This document shows, piece by piece, positions 33,143-41,689 of a stretch of 64,000 nt of DNA. The first letter of the stretch is position 1; each line of letters begins with the position of its first letter. Source of the DNA: an uncultured Lachnospiraceae bacterium (GTDB lineage: Bacteria; Bacillota; Clostridia; Lachnospirales; Lachnospiraceae); contig CAJTPS010000007.1 in the NCBI GenBank assembly GCA_910578555.1, positions 1-64,000 of the forward strand, given 5' to 3'. Position numbers and translations under genes: made by a program. Below the pieces are notes generated by a model, which made no database searches, was not told the DNA's origin, and saw nothing but the letters and a program-made list of their open reading frames with translations.

Positions 33143-34168
33143 TTATACATACCCGTACAGCCCGCGCACCGACACCTCTCCGGCGTAGACAAGTACTTTT
33201 TCTCCATTTTCCCTCTCGACGATCAACTCGCCCTTATCATCGATGCCGTGGGATATCCCTGTGTACTCTCCGGCAGGGTCGAGCACCCTGACCTCACCTC
33301 CAATGCCCTGCAGATGACGCTCATAAGCCTCCCGCAGCCGCGACATGTCCAGCGTCTCCAGGAACACAGCATAGTTGTCTTCAAATCTGAGGAGCACTTT
33401 TTCAAGCAGTCCTGCTCTGCTGATATGACGCCCCGTCTCAATCTTAAGGGAAGTAGCCGTCTTTCGGATCTCTTCCTGAAACTCTTCCGGCACCGCATTA
33501 TTCACATTGACCCCAGCACCGACCACAACATACTGGATCTCGTCCATTTCCGGCGTCATGGTCATTTCCGTCAGCATGCCGCATATTTTCTTCTTATTCA
33601 GCACGATGTCATTCGGCCACTTAATGGTTGTCACGGCCTCCTCTGCGTCTGTCAGAACCTCTTCCACTGCCTCTGCCACACTGAGCGCCATCACGAGCGT
33701 GAGCATGGAAGCCCTGTCCGGTGCAAACTCCGGCCGCAGCAATATGGTAAAAGCAAGCGCGGTTCCGGACAGTGTCTGCCATCCTCTGCCACGGCGTCCC
33801 TTTCCCGCGTTCTGGATATCCGCCACCACCACGGTACCGTGAGGATCACCCTCCTCGCCGCAGCGCTTCGCATCATTGTTGGTGGAGCCCGTCTCATCAT
33901 GATAATACACTTTCCTGCCCGCCCATTTCGTGTGCAGCCTGCTGACAATCTCGCTCTCTGAAAGAATGTCCCCGGGTTCTTCCGCCAGCCGGTAACCTCT
34001 GCCGGAAACTGATTCGATCTCATAGCCCTCTTCCTTAAGCTGATTGATCACCTTCCAGACCGCCGTTCTTGTCACGCCGAAACGGTCGCACAACTGCTGC
34101 CCTGACACGTAATCTCCACTGTTTCTGAGTAATGCCAAAATATCTGTCTTATCTGTTTTCATATGCAA
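33143..34168 (-). CDS. birA: biotin-protein ligase / biotin operon repressor BirA
   Basis: Attaches biotin to carboxylase carrier domains and, with its DNA-binding domain, represses biotin genes. 341 residues. The N-terminal winged helix (GDYVSGQQLCDRFGVTRTAV) is followed by the ligase domain with GSTNNDAKR, the biotinyl-AMP loop GKGRRGRGWQT, WPNDIVLNKKKICGMLTE and VVVGAGVNVNN, then an SH3-like C-terminal domain. This is the bifunctional type. It begins 31 nt after the argF stop and precedes the DUF6145-like gene. Confidence 0.95.
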   Translation of the reverse strand: MHMKTDKTDILALLRNSGDYVSGQQLCDRFGVTRTAVWKVINQLKEEGYEIESVSGRGYRLAEEPGDILSESEIVSRLHTKWAGRKVYYHDETGSTNNDAKRCGEEGDPHGTVVVADIQNAGKGRRGRGWQTLSGTALAFTILLRPEFAPDRASMLTLVMALSVAEAVEEVLTDAEEAVTTIKWPNDIVLNKKKICGMLTEMTMTPEMDEIQYVVVGAGVNVNNAVPEEFQEEIRKTATSLKIETGRHISRAGLLEKVLLRFEDNYAVFLETLDMSRLREAYERHLQGIGGEVRVLDPAGEYTGISHGIDDKGELIVERENGEKVLVYAGEVSVRGLYGYV

Positions 34169-34199
34169 CCTGACCTTCAGGATTCCGCTTCCCGGAACC

Positions 34200-35198
34200 T
34201 CAAACTTCGTATGCTCCCAGCGTCACCGCCATCACAGCCTTAATCGTATGCATACGGTTTTCCGCTTCCTCGAACACTATGGACTGCGCCGATTCAAAGA
34301 CCTCGTCCGTCACTTCCATCTCGCTTATGCCGTATTTCTCATGAATCTGTCGGCCGACTCCGGTCTGCAGATCATGAAATGCCGGCAGACAGTGCATGAA
34401 GACCGCATCCGCTCCCGCATACTCCATCACCTGGCGGTTCACCTGATAGGGCATCAGATCATGCAGTCTGCTGTTCCACACTTCCTCCGGCTCTCCCATG
34501 GACACCCAGACGTCCGTATAGACCACGTCCGCACCGCCGGCACCCGCCGCCACGTCCTCTGTCAGCGTAATGCTGCCGCCTGTCTTAGCCGCGATCTCCT
34601 CGCAGGTGCGCACCAGTTCCGCTTCCGGAAAATATGCTTTCGTCGTACACGCCGTAAAGTGCATGCCCATCTTGGCACACGCCACCATAAGAGAATTGCC
34701 CATATTATAGCGGGCGTCACCCATATACGTCAGCCTGATGCCCTGCAGATGCCCGAAATGCTCTCTGATGGTCAGCAGATCCGCCAGCATCTGCGTCGGA
34801 TGAAACTCATTCGTCAGACCGTTCCACACCGGCACACCGGCATATTTCGCCAGTTCCTCCACGATCTTCTGCCCGAAACCGCGGTACTCGATCCCCTCAA
34901 ACATGCGTCCCAGCACCCGCGCGGTATCCGCTATACTCTCCTTCTTGCCGATCTGCGATCCCGAAGGGTCCAGATAAGTCGTACCCAGCCCCAGATCATG
35001 TGCCGCCACTTCAAAAGAGCAGCGTGTTCTGGTGCTTGTCTTCTCAAAGATCAGCGCCACATTCTTGCCGCGGTGAATATCGACGGCAATGCCCTTCTTC
35101 TTTTTATCCTTCAGGTCTGCCGACACATCCAGCATGTATGTAATTTCCTCCGGCGTAAAATCCAGAAGCTTTAGAAAATGTCTTCCTGTTAAATTCAT
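34200..35198 (-). CDS. argF: ornithine carbamoyltransferase
   Basis: Makes citrulline from ornithine and carbamoyl phosphate in arginine synthesis. 332 residues. FEKTSTRTRCSFEVAAHD holds the STRTR carbamoyl-phosphate motif, FHPTQMLADLLT is the HPTQ motif and VFMHCLPAFHD contains the catalytic HCLP loop. The start at 35198 has GAGGGA; the frame is open 8 codons further but without homology. It could also act catabolically (arcB), but no arginine deiminase genes are nearby. It precedes birA on the same strand. Confidence 0.94.
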   Translation of the reverse strand: MNLTGRHFLKLLDFTPEEITYMLDVSADLKDKKKKGIAVDIHRGKNVALIFEKTSTRTRCSFEVAAHDLGLGTTYLDPSGSQIGKKESIADTARVLGRMFEGIEYRGFGQKIVEELAKYAGVPVWNGLTNEFHPTQMLADLLTIREHFGHLQGIRLTYMGDARYNMGNSLMVACAKMGMHFTACTTKAYFPEAELVRTCEEIAAKTGGSITLTEDVAAGAGGADVVYTDVWVSMGEPEEVWNSRLHDLMPYQVNRQVMEYAGADAVFMHCLPAFHDLQTGVGRQIHEKYGISEMEVTDEVFESAQSIVFEEAENRMHTIKAVMAVTLGAYEV

Positions 35199-35308
35199 AA
35201 TGTCCCTCTTTTCTGCGCACAATCGGCTTCACACCCATGCAGGATACCATGACCGCCTGTATCGATATCGTGTACCGCTGTGGCTGTATATTGTAATGCA
35301 ACAAACTA

Positions 35309-35334
35309 TGGGACGGCTCCGCAGAACCATCCCA
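35309..35334 (-). terminator. terminator hairpin between SPFH gene and argF
   Basis: Long stem (TGGGATGGTTC paired with GGAGCCGTCCCA, with G-T pairs) followed on the minus strand by TAGTTTGTT. A smaller hairpin GATTCCGGAGAGCGGAATC lies just before it (about 35370-35390). Confidence 0.6.
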
Positions 35335-35418
35335 CAGCAATCAGCGTTATATAACTGCGCAGCCCCATGATTCCGCTCTCCGGAATCTCATAACCCGAAG
35401 CAGACAGGGCGCTTCAAT

Positions 35419-36339
35419 CTATTTCCATACTTCCTTTATGGAGGAAGCAAGTCCTGCCAGCCCCTGAATTTCGGAAGGAATAATGATCTTGGTGGCCTGC
35501 CCATCCGCTGCCTTCTCGAAGGCTTCCAGGCTCTTGATCTTCAGCACGGACTCATCTGCACCCGCCTCGCGGATCATACGGATACCGTCTGCGGTAGCCT
35601 GCTGTACCTTAAGAATCGCTTCTGCCTCACCTTCCGCCTCACGAATCATCTTCTCCTTCTGTGCTTCCGCACGAAGAATTGCAGACTGTTTCTCAGCCTC
35701 GGCCTCCAGGATCGCGGATTCTTTCTTACCTTCCGCAACCAGAACGGTGGACTTCTTCTCACCTTCGGCGCGAAGAATCGCTTCACGACGCTCACGCTCT
35801 GCTTTCATCTGCTTCTCCATTGCGTCCTGGATGGCTGCCGGAGGGATGATGTTCTTAAGTTCAACCCGGTTTACTTTAATACCCCAGGGGTCTGTCGCAA
35901 TATCGAGCGATGCTCTCATCTTTGTATTGATCACTTCTCTCGAAGTCAGTGTCTGGTCCAACTCCATCTCACCGATAATATTACGCAGCGTCGTGGCGGT
36001 CAGATTCTCGATCGCCATGATCGGATTCTCCACACCGTATGCAAACAGCTTCGGATCTGTGATCTGGAAGAATACGACCGTGTCTATTCTCATCGTTACA
36101 TTATCCTTGGTGATCACCGGCTGCGGCGCGAAATCCACAACCTGCTCTTTTAACACGACTCTCTTAGCCACCTTATCCAGGAAAGGCACCTTGAGGTGCA
36201 GACCTACGGACCACGTCTGCTGATAAGCGCCGAGTCTCTCCACAACATAGGCATGTGCCTGCGGAACGATCTTGATACAGGATATCAGAATCAGTCCTAC
36301 TAAGATCAAAACAACGACTAACGCAATAATTCCACCCAT
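35419..36339 (-). CDS. SPFH/stomatin-family membrane protein (QmcA-like)
   Basis: 306-residue protein. One N-terminal membrane span (MGGIIALVVVLILVGLILIS) is followed by an SPFH domain (about 25-190) with VPFLDKVAKRVVLKEQVVDF and ELDQTLTSREVINTKMRASL. A long Ala/Glu/Lys-rich coiled coil of repeated AILxAEGxK units follows (about 190-260). Such proteins oligomerise as membrane scaffolds for quality control. The partner gene upstream encodes an NfeD-type protein, the classical pair. The start at 36339 has GAGGGT and overlaps nothing; 38 extra in-frame codons upstream overlap the NfeD gene and are rejected. Confidence 0.92.
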   Translation of the reverse strand: MGGIIALVVVLILVGLILISCIKIVPQAHAYVVERLGAYQQTWSVGLHLKVPFLDKVAKRVVLKEQVVDFAPQPVITKDNVTMRIDTVVFFQITDPKLFAYGVENPIMAIENLTATTLRNIIGEMELDQTLTSREVINTKMRASLDIATDPWGIKVNRVELKNIIPPAAIQDAMEKQMKAERERREAILRAEGEKKSTVLVAEGKKESAILEAEAEKQSAILRAEAQKEKMIREAEGEAEAILKVQQATADGIRMIREAGADESVLKIKSLEAFEKAADGQATKIIIPSEIQGLAGLASSIKEVWK

Positions 36340-36341
36340 TC

Positions 36342-36812
36342 TTAACCCTCTTTTCTCTCTTCTACGATTAATTTGACACCATTGATTGCCAATACGGTTG
36401 TCACTGTACCGACAGGCAGCCTGATACCGTCTGTTCTTGTTCTGGCAGACCACTCCATACCGCCCACATTGACCTGTCCGATTCCCTGAAGGTTATCGAT
36501 CTCACTGATCACGATCGCCTGACGTCCCACCAGACTCTCGGCGTTGGTTCTGACTCTGTCCTTGTTAAAATACTTGACCGCGAGGGGTCTTGTAAAAAAC
36601 AACAGCAGTACCGATACGATCAGGAAAAGAATAATCTGTAATGCAAACGGTGCATGTAACAGGGCAGCGACCGTAGCCACCAGCGCTCCGCCCGCAAACC
36701 AGACAGTTGTGAGCCCCATCGTAAGCAGCTCTATGACAACCAGTACTACGAGGATAACCAGCCAGAATACGGTCATGCTTAAATTGGTCATAGTGCCTAT
36801 GTCCATATCCAC
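36342..36812 (-). CDS. NfeD-like membrane protein
   Basis: 156 residues. An N-terminal three- to four-helix membrane region (about 12-75, including FWLVILVVLVVIELLTMG) is followed by an OB-fold domain (about 90-152) with AESLVGRQAIVISEIDN and WSARTRTDG. It is a short NfeD without the serine-protease domain. It is encoded 2 nt before the SPFH gene and probably forms a membrane complex with it. The start MDMDIGTM is preceded by a GGAGTG site. Confidence 0.9.
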   Translation of the reverse strand: MDMDIGTMTNLSMTVFWLVILVVLVVIELLTMGLTTVWFAGGALVATVAALLHAPFALQIILFLIVSVLLLFFTRPLAVKYFNKDRVRTNAESLVGRQAIVISEIDNLQGIGQVNVGGMEWSARTRTDGIRLPVGTVTTVLAINGVKLIVEERKEG

Positions 36813-36909
36813 TCACACTCCTTTACTCTGAAATCTGCACGGCTTCTTCATAATATTATTAACAACTATATAGTATTTTACTATAATATGTTACATCTGG
36901 CAAGTTCAC

Positions 36910-37995
36910 TTACCAGAATACCTGATTATCGATCAACAGACCGTCATGATTGCCCGCTCTTCTAAAGTGCGTTGCTCCGCCCACATTCGTCTCTCCATTG
37001 ATCGCCGCCTGCGCGGCCTCATAGCATCCCGGCGCAATATTACCGTTTGTGTAAACCCTCGCCACTTTACCGTTGAGTGCCGGTGTAAACTGTCCGGAAG
37101 CAAATATAACGCCCGATATTGTATTCGGATATGCCCCGCTTCTGACACGGTTCATAACAACAGCTCCCACCGCCAGCTTACCGTTATAGGTCTCGCTGCC
37201 CGCTTCACAGTGAATCAGGGCCGCCAGCAGTCTGAGATCGTCGCCGCCTACTACGACCGCGCCCTGATTGGCCGTCAGCTTCGCCTGACGCTCCTCCTCT
37301 TCCCGCTTCTTGATTGCCGCCAGTGTCTCACCTTCATCAATATGGAAATCAACATCCACATACTCTGAGGACACATAGCACGTCTCTCCGCCATAGTCCA
37401 CGCTGATCCAATCATCGTCAATAAATTCGATGATCTCCAGTTCATCATCACTCGTCAGCAGACCGACCGCCTCTGCTTCCGTATTCGGATCAGTACGCAC
37501 GCGCAGCAGTTCCGTCTCGATCGTAACGATCAGATTTCCCACATCATCTGCCATCATTTCCGCCTCTTCTCCGAACAAAAGATATTCATCGCTTGCCCAG
37601 CCGACCAGGTCGCCGCTCTTAAGTCTCGTCCAGCCGTCCTTGCGCTCTAAGATTCTGCCGCCGCAGTCCTTGTACAACACGCCAACCTTGTCAGAGTCCT
37701 CGCTCGCTTCTGCCCTTACATTCATGGCTACCTGTACATCGACCATTACCAGATCAGATTCTTCATCCGCCTGCGTGTCTCTTGATTCTGACATTTCTGT
37801 CAGTTCCTGTACCGCACGCTCACCGGATATTCCCGTCGTCGGATCGATGATCTGTGAAATCCCTACGCTTAAGGAGTCCAAATACTCCTTCTTGTTGGAA
37901 GCCGCCGCATCCTGACGGTACGCTCCCCATAACCCCAGACAAAGAATAAGACCGGCAAACAGAATAAATGTCCTTCTGCTTCTTGGCATAAACAT
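36910..37995 (-). CDS. SleB-type cell wall hydrolase with two SH3 domains
   Basis: 361-residue secreted enzyme. A signal peptide or anchor (RRTFILFAGLILCLGLWGAY) is followed by two SH3b repeats: MNVRAEASEDSDKVGVL with GWTRLKSGDLVGWASDEYL, and LRVRTDPNTEAEAVGLL with DWISVDYGGETCYVSSEYV. A C-terminal Hydrolase_2/SleB domain (about 250-361) has LLAALIHCEAGSETYNGKLA, whose Glu is the catalytic residue, and AVGAVVMNRVRSGAYPNTIS. Homologues degrade spore cortex or modify vegetative peptidoglycan. Single-gene unit. Confidence 0.9.
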   Translation of the reverse strand: MFMPRSRRTFILFAGLILCLGLWGAYRQDAAASNKKEYLDSLSVGISQIIDPTTGISGERAVQELTEMSESRDTQADEESDLVMVDVQVAMNVRAEASEDSDKVGVLYKDCGGRILERKDGWTRLKSGDLVGWASDEYLLFGEEAEMMADDVGNLIVTIETELLRVRTDPNTEAEAVGLLTSDDELEIIEFIDDDWISVDYGGETCYVSSEYVDVDFHIDEGETLAAIKKREEEERQAKLTANQGAVVVGGDDLRLLAALIHCEAGSETYNGKLAVGAVVMNRVRSGAYPNTISGVIFASGQFTPALNGKVARVYTNGNIAPGCYEAAQAAINGETNVGGATHFRRAGNHDGLLIDNQVFW

Positions 37996-38182
37996 AATCC
38001 TCCATCATTTCCCCAAATTGTTACTATCATAATACTAAAATATTACGAAATTGTTAACTCTTAAAGTATGGATAATTTTAGCAAAACACCTTTTCTTTGT
38101 CAAGTTTATGCTGCCTGTCTTATTTTCATTCCTGTTCTCGTGTCGGGTTTCTTCTATATATAGTATGTCAGCCGCTTCGACA

Positions 38183-38977
38183 TCACAATTTTTTCGACTG
38201 CTCCACCGTCGCCGTCAGTGCGTCAATGACTGCGCCGCGCATACCTTTCTCCTCCAGTACCCGGACACCCTGTATCGTCGTACCCGCCGGTGAGCATACC
38301 ATATCTTTCAGCTGCGCAGGATGCATACCGCTCTCCAGTACGAGCTTCGCCGAGCCGTACACTGCCTGTGCCGCAAATTCATACGCCTGCTTCCTTGGCA
38401 TACCGGCCGCCACCGCCGCATCCGCCATGGCCTCTATAAACATAAATACATACGCCGGTGAACTGCCGCTGACCGCCCCTACGGCATCCATCAGATGCTC
38501 CGGTACGAGGCTCGCCCTGCCGAAACTCTCCATAAGCCGGATACTGTAATCTGTTTTCTCCTGATCAACCTGTACATTGACACAGACACCCGTACATCCC
38601 GCGCCGACCAGTGCAGGAGTATTGGGCATACACCGGACCAGTCTGATCTCTTTACCGAATGCCTCTTCAATCCATGCGAGGGACTTGCCTGCCGCAATGC
38701 TGATCACCAGTTTATCAAGTGTTACTTCATCACGAATTTCTCCGATCACCTCCTGCAGAAACTGCGGTTTGACAGCCAGAATAATAACATCTGTTTCCCT
38801 TGCAACCGCCGCATTCGTTTCCCTGACTTCTATACCGAATGCCTCCTGCATGGATTCCCTCGTTTCCCGCGTCCTGGCTGTCCCGATGATATCCCCCGCC
38901 TTCACAATCTGATTTTCCAGCATTCCGCCGATCATTGCCTTTGCCATGTTTCCCAATCCGATAAAACCGATTTTCAT
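38183..38977 (-). CDS. proC: pyrroline-5-carboxylate reductase
   Basis: Last step of proline synthesis, NAD(P)H-dependent. 264 residues. The N-terminal Rossmann motif GFIGLGNMAKAMIGG, IILAVKPQFL, ISIAAGKSLAWIE, and the signature VGAVSGSSPAYVFMFIEAMAD with ALVESG-like GSAKLVLESGMHPAQLKDMV all match ProC. AGGAT precedes the ATG. A possible promoter (TTGAAC near 39066-39071) lies 90 nt upstream. No neighbour belongs to the same pathway. Confidence 0.95.
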   Translation of the reverse strand: MKIGFIGLGNMAKAMIGGMLENQIVKAGDIIGTARTRETRESMQEAFGIEVRETNAAVARETDVIILAVKPQFLQEVIGEIRDEVTLDKLVISIAAGKSLAWIEEAFGKEIRLVRCMPNTPALVGAGCTGVCVNVQVDQEKTDYSIRLMESFGRASLVPEHLMDAVGAVSGSSPAYVFMFIEAMADAAVAAGMPRKQAYEFAAQAVYGSAKLVLESGMHPAQLKDMVCSPAGTTIQGVRVLEEKGMRGAVIDALTATVEQSKKL

Positions 38978-39360
38978 ATTATCCTCCGTCTTAATAATTT
39001 ATATTTTCCAATAGTTACTTTCCATCCATTAATCAATAGTGTTATTTATAAATGTATTTTTCCTTGTTCAAAAAAATTGGTCTGTTTTGCTTGACACCAG
39101 ATAAAATCCGCCATCAGCAAATCATTATATCAGGATTTAACCAAAAGTCATCGGTTTTGAAACCGCTCTTCAGGCATACAGACCGCGGAATATAATTACG
39201 TGCGATATGTTCCTTCTCTTGCATCTTTTTCCTTTATTATGCTCTCATTTTTCACTCATTTCCGCGTCTCCAATATATTAAATCCTGTTTTAGCATATGT
39301 GCGCAGTGCGTTTAAAGACACCCTGTTCCCATCGCCGCCTTATTAATTACACCCGTTCTG
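38978..39360. other. intergenic stretch of 383 bp, no gene seen
   Basis: AT-rich gap between proC and the rRNA methyltransferase gene. It contains a small hairpin CGGTTT-TG-AAACCG (39153-39166) and a TTGAAC-type -35 element for proC. No coding frame with a ribosome binding site and no known RNA family is apparent. Confidence 0.5.
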
Positions 39361-40218
39361 TTACCTGCTGCTTCTCTGCCTGTAAGCTTCATACAGCAGA
39401 ATCGAAGATGCAACCGCCGCATTCAGCGATTCCACCTGTCCTTCCATGGGAATCTTAAGATACGCATCGGCACACTGTGCTGTCTCCTCGCTTAATCCCG
39501 CACTTTCATTTCCAATCAGAAATGCCGTGCCGGCGCGATAATCATAAGTATCATAGCGCTTGCTTTTCTTTAAATGCGCCGCATAAACATTGATGTCCTG
39601 TTTCTGCATCGCACGGATCGCCCCGCACAGATCCTCTGCATAGAGAAAGGGCACACGATAGACCGATCCCATCGTGGAACGGATCGTCTTCGGATTATAC
39701 ACATCCGCCGTACGGCTGCTCATGATAATACCGTCCACACCCGCACCTTCTCCGGTGCGGAACACCGTTCCCAGATTGCCGGGGTCCTGCATATCCTCCA
39801 GCACAATAAATAACATTTGATTCTTATTGCCATGTTCCGACACAGCAGATGAATTGATGACGATATGCTTCCCAGCTACACTCCTGCGATATTTACCGGC
39901 AAGCAAATCCTCCATATTATAATGAAACTGCCTGACCAGACAGAGTACGCCCTGAGGTGTCTTCGTGTCCGCCATCTTATCAAAAATCTCATCCGCCACA
40001 ATTTCACAGGAAAGCCGGCCCAGTTTATCCGCGTACTGTTCCTGCAGTTTCCCTTCCATCCGCTGCGCGATATAGACCTTCTCGATCCGGTCCGCCGGAG
40101 CCTCCGCAAACATCTTAACGCCCTCCGCCACGAATACCCCCTGTTTATTGCGTGCCTTTGCCTTCTGGTTCAGCTGCATCACGTCTCTGACGGCCTTATT
40201 GTTAAAACTCGTAATCAT
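39361..40218 (-). CDS. SpoU/TrmH-family RNA 2'-O-methyltransferase
   Basis: 285 residues. N-terminal substrate-binding domain (GVFVAEGVKMF), then the knotted SPOUT fold with LEDMQDPGNLGTVFRTGEGA, IRSTMGSVYRVPF, AFLIGNESAGLSEE and the final ESLNAAVASSILLYEAYRQR. These are motifs 1-3 of SpoU enzymes methylating rRNA or tRNA ribose. The start at 40218 has AGGAG at 7 nt; 27 upstream in-frame codons lack homology. The exact target nucleotide cannot be deduced. Confidence 0.9.
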   Translation of the reverse strand: MITSFNNKAVRDVMQLNQKAKARNKQGVFVAEGVKMFAEAPADRIEKVYIAQRMEGKLQEQYADKLGRLSCEIVADEIFDKMADTKTPQGVLCLVRQFHYNMEDLLAGKYRRSVAGKHIVINSSAVSEHGNKNQMLFIVLEDMQDPGNLGTVFRTGEGAGVDGIIMSSRTADVYNPKTIRSTMGSVYRVPFLYAEDLCGAIRAMQKQDINVYAAHLKKSKRYDTYDYRAGTAFLIGNESAGLSEETAQCADAYLKIPMEGQVESLNAAVASSILLYEAYRQRSSR

Positions 40219-40380
40219 ATCGTTTCTCCTGTATATTGTATAACACTTAATATTTGTATACGAATCTGCACACGCATTTGTATATGCAGTTTTTTTCAAA
40301 CATGTGTTATATTATAATTTCACGCCAAATTGCTGAAAGTAACGACAACAAAGGAGTTAAATCATAATTTAACACAGTAA

Positions 40381-40409
40381 TTCCCCGCAAATTATCCATC
40401 TGCGGGGAA
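40381..40409. terminator. hairpin, likely terminator downstream of pfkA
   Basis: Perfect 9-bp inverted repeat TTCCCCGCA / TGCGGGGAA with an 11-nt loop, 115 nt beyond the pfkA stop. There is only a weak T-run on either side. The rest of the 305-nt gap to the next gene shows an imperfect GATTCC...GGAATC pair near 40440-40465 and no gene. Confidence 0.5.
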
Positions 40410-40523
40410 CAGCCATTTCTTTTCACCTTAGCCTTCATGATTCCGCTTCGCAGCATCCCGGAATCCAAAGACAAACAAGTTTATCCGGGAGAATGCCTTG
40501 GAATGATTTTTCAATTTACGCTA

Positions 40524-41498
40524 TTACATTGCCAGAATCCTTGCCACATCATATTGATAGTCTTTAATGTCCTTCTGCATATTCAACGCTTCCTCGATAT
40601 CAAAATCGAGGAACTCCCCATGCTGGTATCCAACTACTCTGTTCGTCTTACCCTCACAGAGAATATCCGCCGCGTACGCGCCCATGATCGAAGCATAATA
40701 CCGATCTTTACAGGTCGGCGATCCGCCTCTTTGCATATAGCCTAAGATCGTGGCTCTCGTCTCCATGCCGGTTGCCGCCTCGATACGCCTCGCCATGGAA
40801 GTGGAATGCCCGATTCCTTCCGCATTAATGATGATGTGATGGGTTTTCCCCCGCTTTCTGCTGGCAATAATATTATTGATGATCTGCTGTTCATTGTAAT
40901 CGTATTTCTCCGGCAGCAGGATGTCTTCCGCACCGTTGGCAACGCCGCACCACAGCGCGATATAACCGGCATTTCTGCCCATTACCTCTATGATACTGCA
41001 GCGCTCATGAGAGGATGAAGTATCCCTGATCTTATCGATCGCCTGCATGGCTGTATTAACCGCCGTATCAAAGCCGATCGTGTACTCCGTACACGCAATG
41101 TCCAGATCAATCGTACCCGGAATGCCTATTGTATTAATGCCATGTCTGGCAAGCGCCTGCGCGCCGCGATAAGAACCGTCGCCGCCGATCACCACCAGTC
41201 CGTCGATTCCATGTTTATGACAGATATCCGCGCCCTTCTTCTGACCTTCTTCCGTCCGGAACTCCGAACACCGTGCCGTGCCCAGAATCGTACCGCCCTG
41301 CTGGATCGTGTCAGACACCGACCATCTCTGTAAATCTATAATCTCTTCGTTCAAAAGACCCCGATAGCCTTTCTTGATTCCCTTGACATTGACGCCGTTT
41401 GCAAGCGCCTTCCTGACAACCGCACGGATCGCTGCATTCATGCCCGGCGCATCGCCGCCGCTTGTCAGAACACCTATTGTATTGATCTGCTTTGCCAT
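40524..41498 (-). CDS. pfkA: ATP-dependent 6-phosphofructokinase
   Basis: Commits fructose-6-phosphate to glycolysis. 324 residues. The start MAKQINTIGVLTSGGDAPGM carries the ATP-binding GGDAPGMNAA, then GGDGSYRGA, GIPGTIDLDI with the catalytic Asp pair, and VMGRNAGYIAL. The GGD-G-S motif is of the ATP-dependent type and not the PPi-dependent type. The start at 41498 matches the family; eight more codons are open upstream. Single gene between dnaE and the methyltransferase, same strand. Confidence 0.96.
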   Translation of the reverse strand: MAKQINTIGVLTSGGDAPGMNAAIRAVVRKALANGVNVKGIKKGYRGLLNEEIIDLQRWSVSDTIQQGGTILGTARCSEFRTEEGQKKGADICHKHGIDGLVVIGGDGSYRGAQALARHGINTIGIPGTIDLDIACTEYTIGFDTAVNTAMQAIDKIRDTSSSHERCSIIEVMGRNAGYIALWCGVANGAEDILLPEKYDYNEQQIINNIIASRKRGKTHHIIINAEGIGHSTSMARRIEAATGMETRATILGYMQRGGSPTCKDRYYASIMGAYAADILCEGKTNRVVGYQHGEFLDFDIEEALNMQKDIKDYQYDVARILAM

Positions 41499-41615
41499 AT
41501 CTACACCCATGCCTTTCCACATGCACTTCTGCGCTGTTTTCTACCAGTATTTTACTCTATCTGCAATCGCATTTCAATATTTTTTGAGAAATGTGCCGTT
41601 TGCGGACAGTGTGCA

Positions 41616-41680
41616 TGTTACAATTTACATCCACGCCAGATTACACATTCTTTTACAATAATATGTGCGGATTACAATTA
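41616..41680 (-). repeat. palindromic repeat of about 65 bp, copy A
   Basis: Shares the core ACAATTTACATCCACGCCAG with copies at 60341-60405 and 61876-61942. Ends are imperfect inverted repeats. Lies between the dnaE stop and pfkA. Confidence 0.6.
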
Positions 41681-41689
41681 TAAGCGTTC

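Noticed and set aside
34248..35174. 308-codon plus-strand frame opposite argF
   Set aside because: Shadow of argF, His/Arg-rich translation with no domain and no Shine-Dalgarno.
35199..35418. T-box or arginine-responsive leader before argF
   Set aside because: No T-box bulge sequence or specifier loop is visible; the stems are explained by terminator hairpins.
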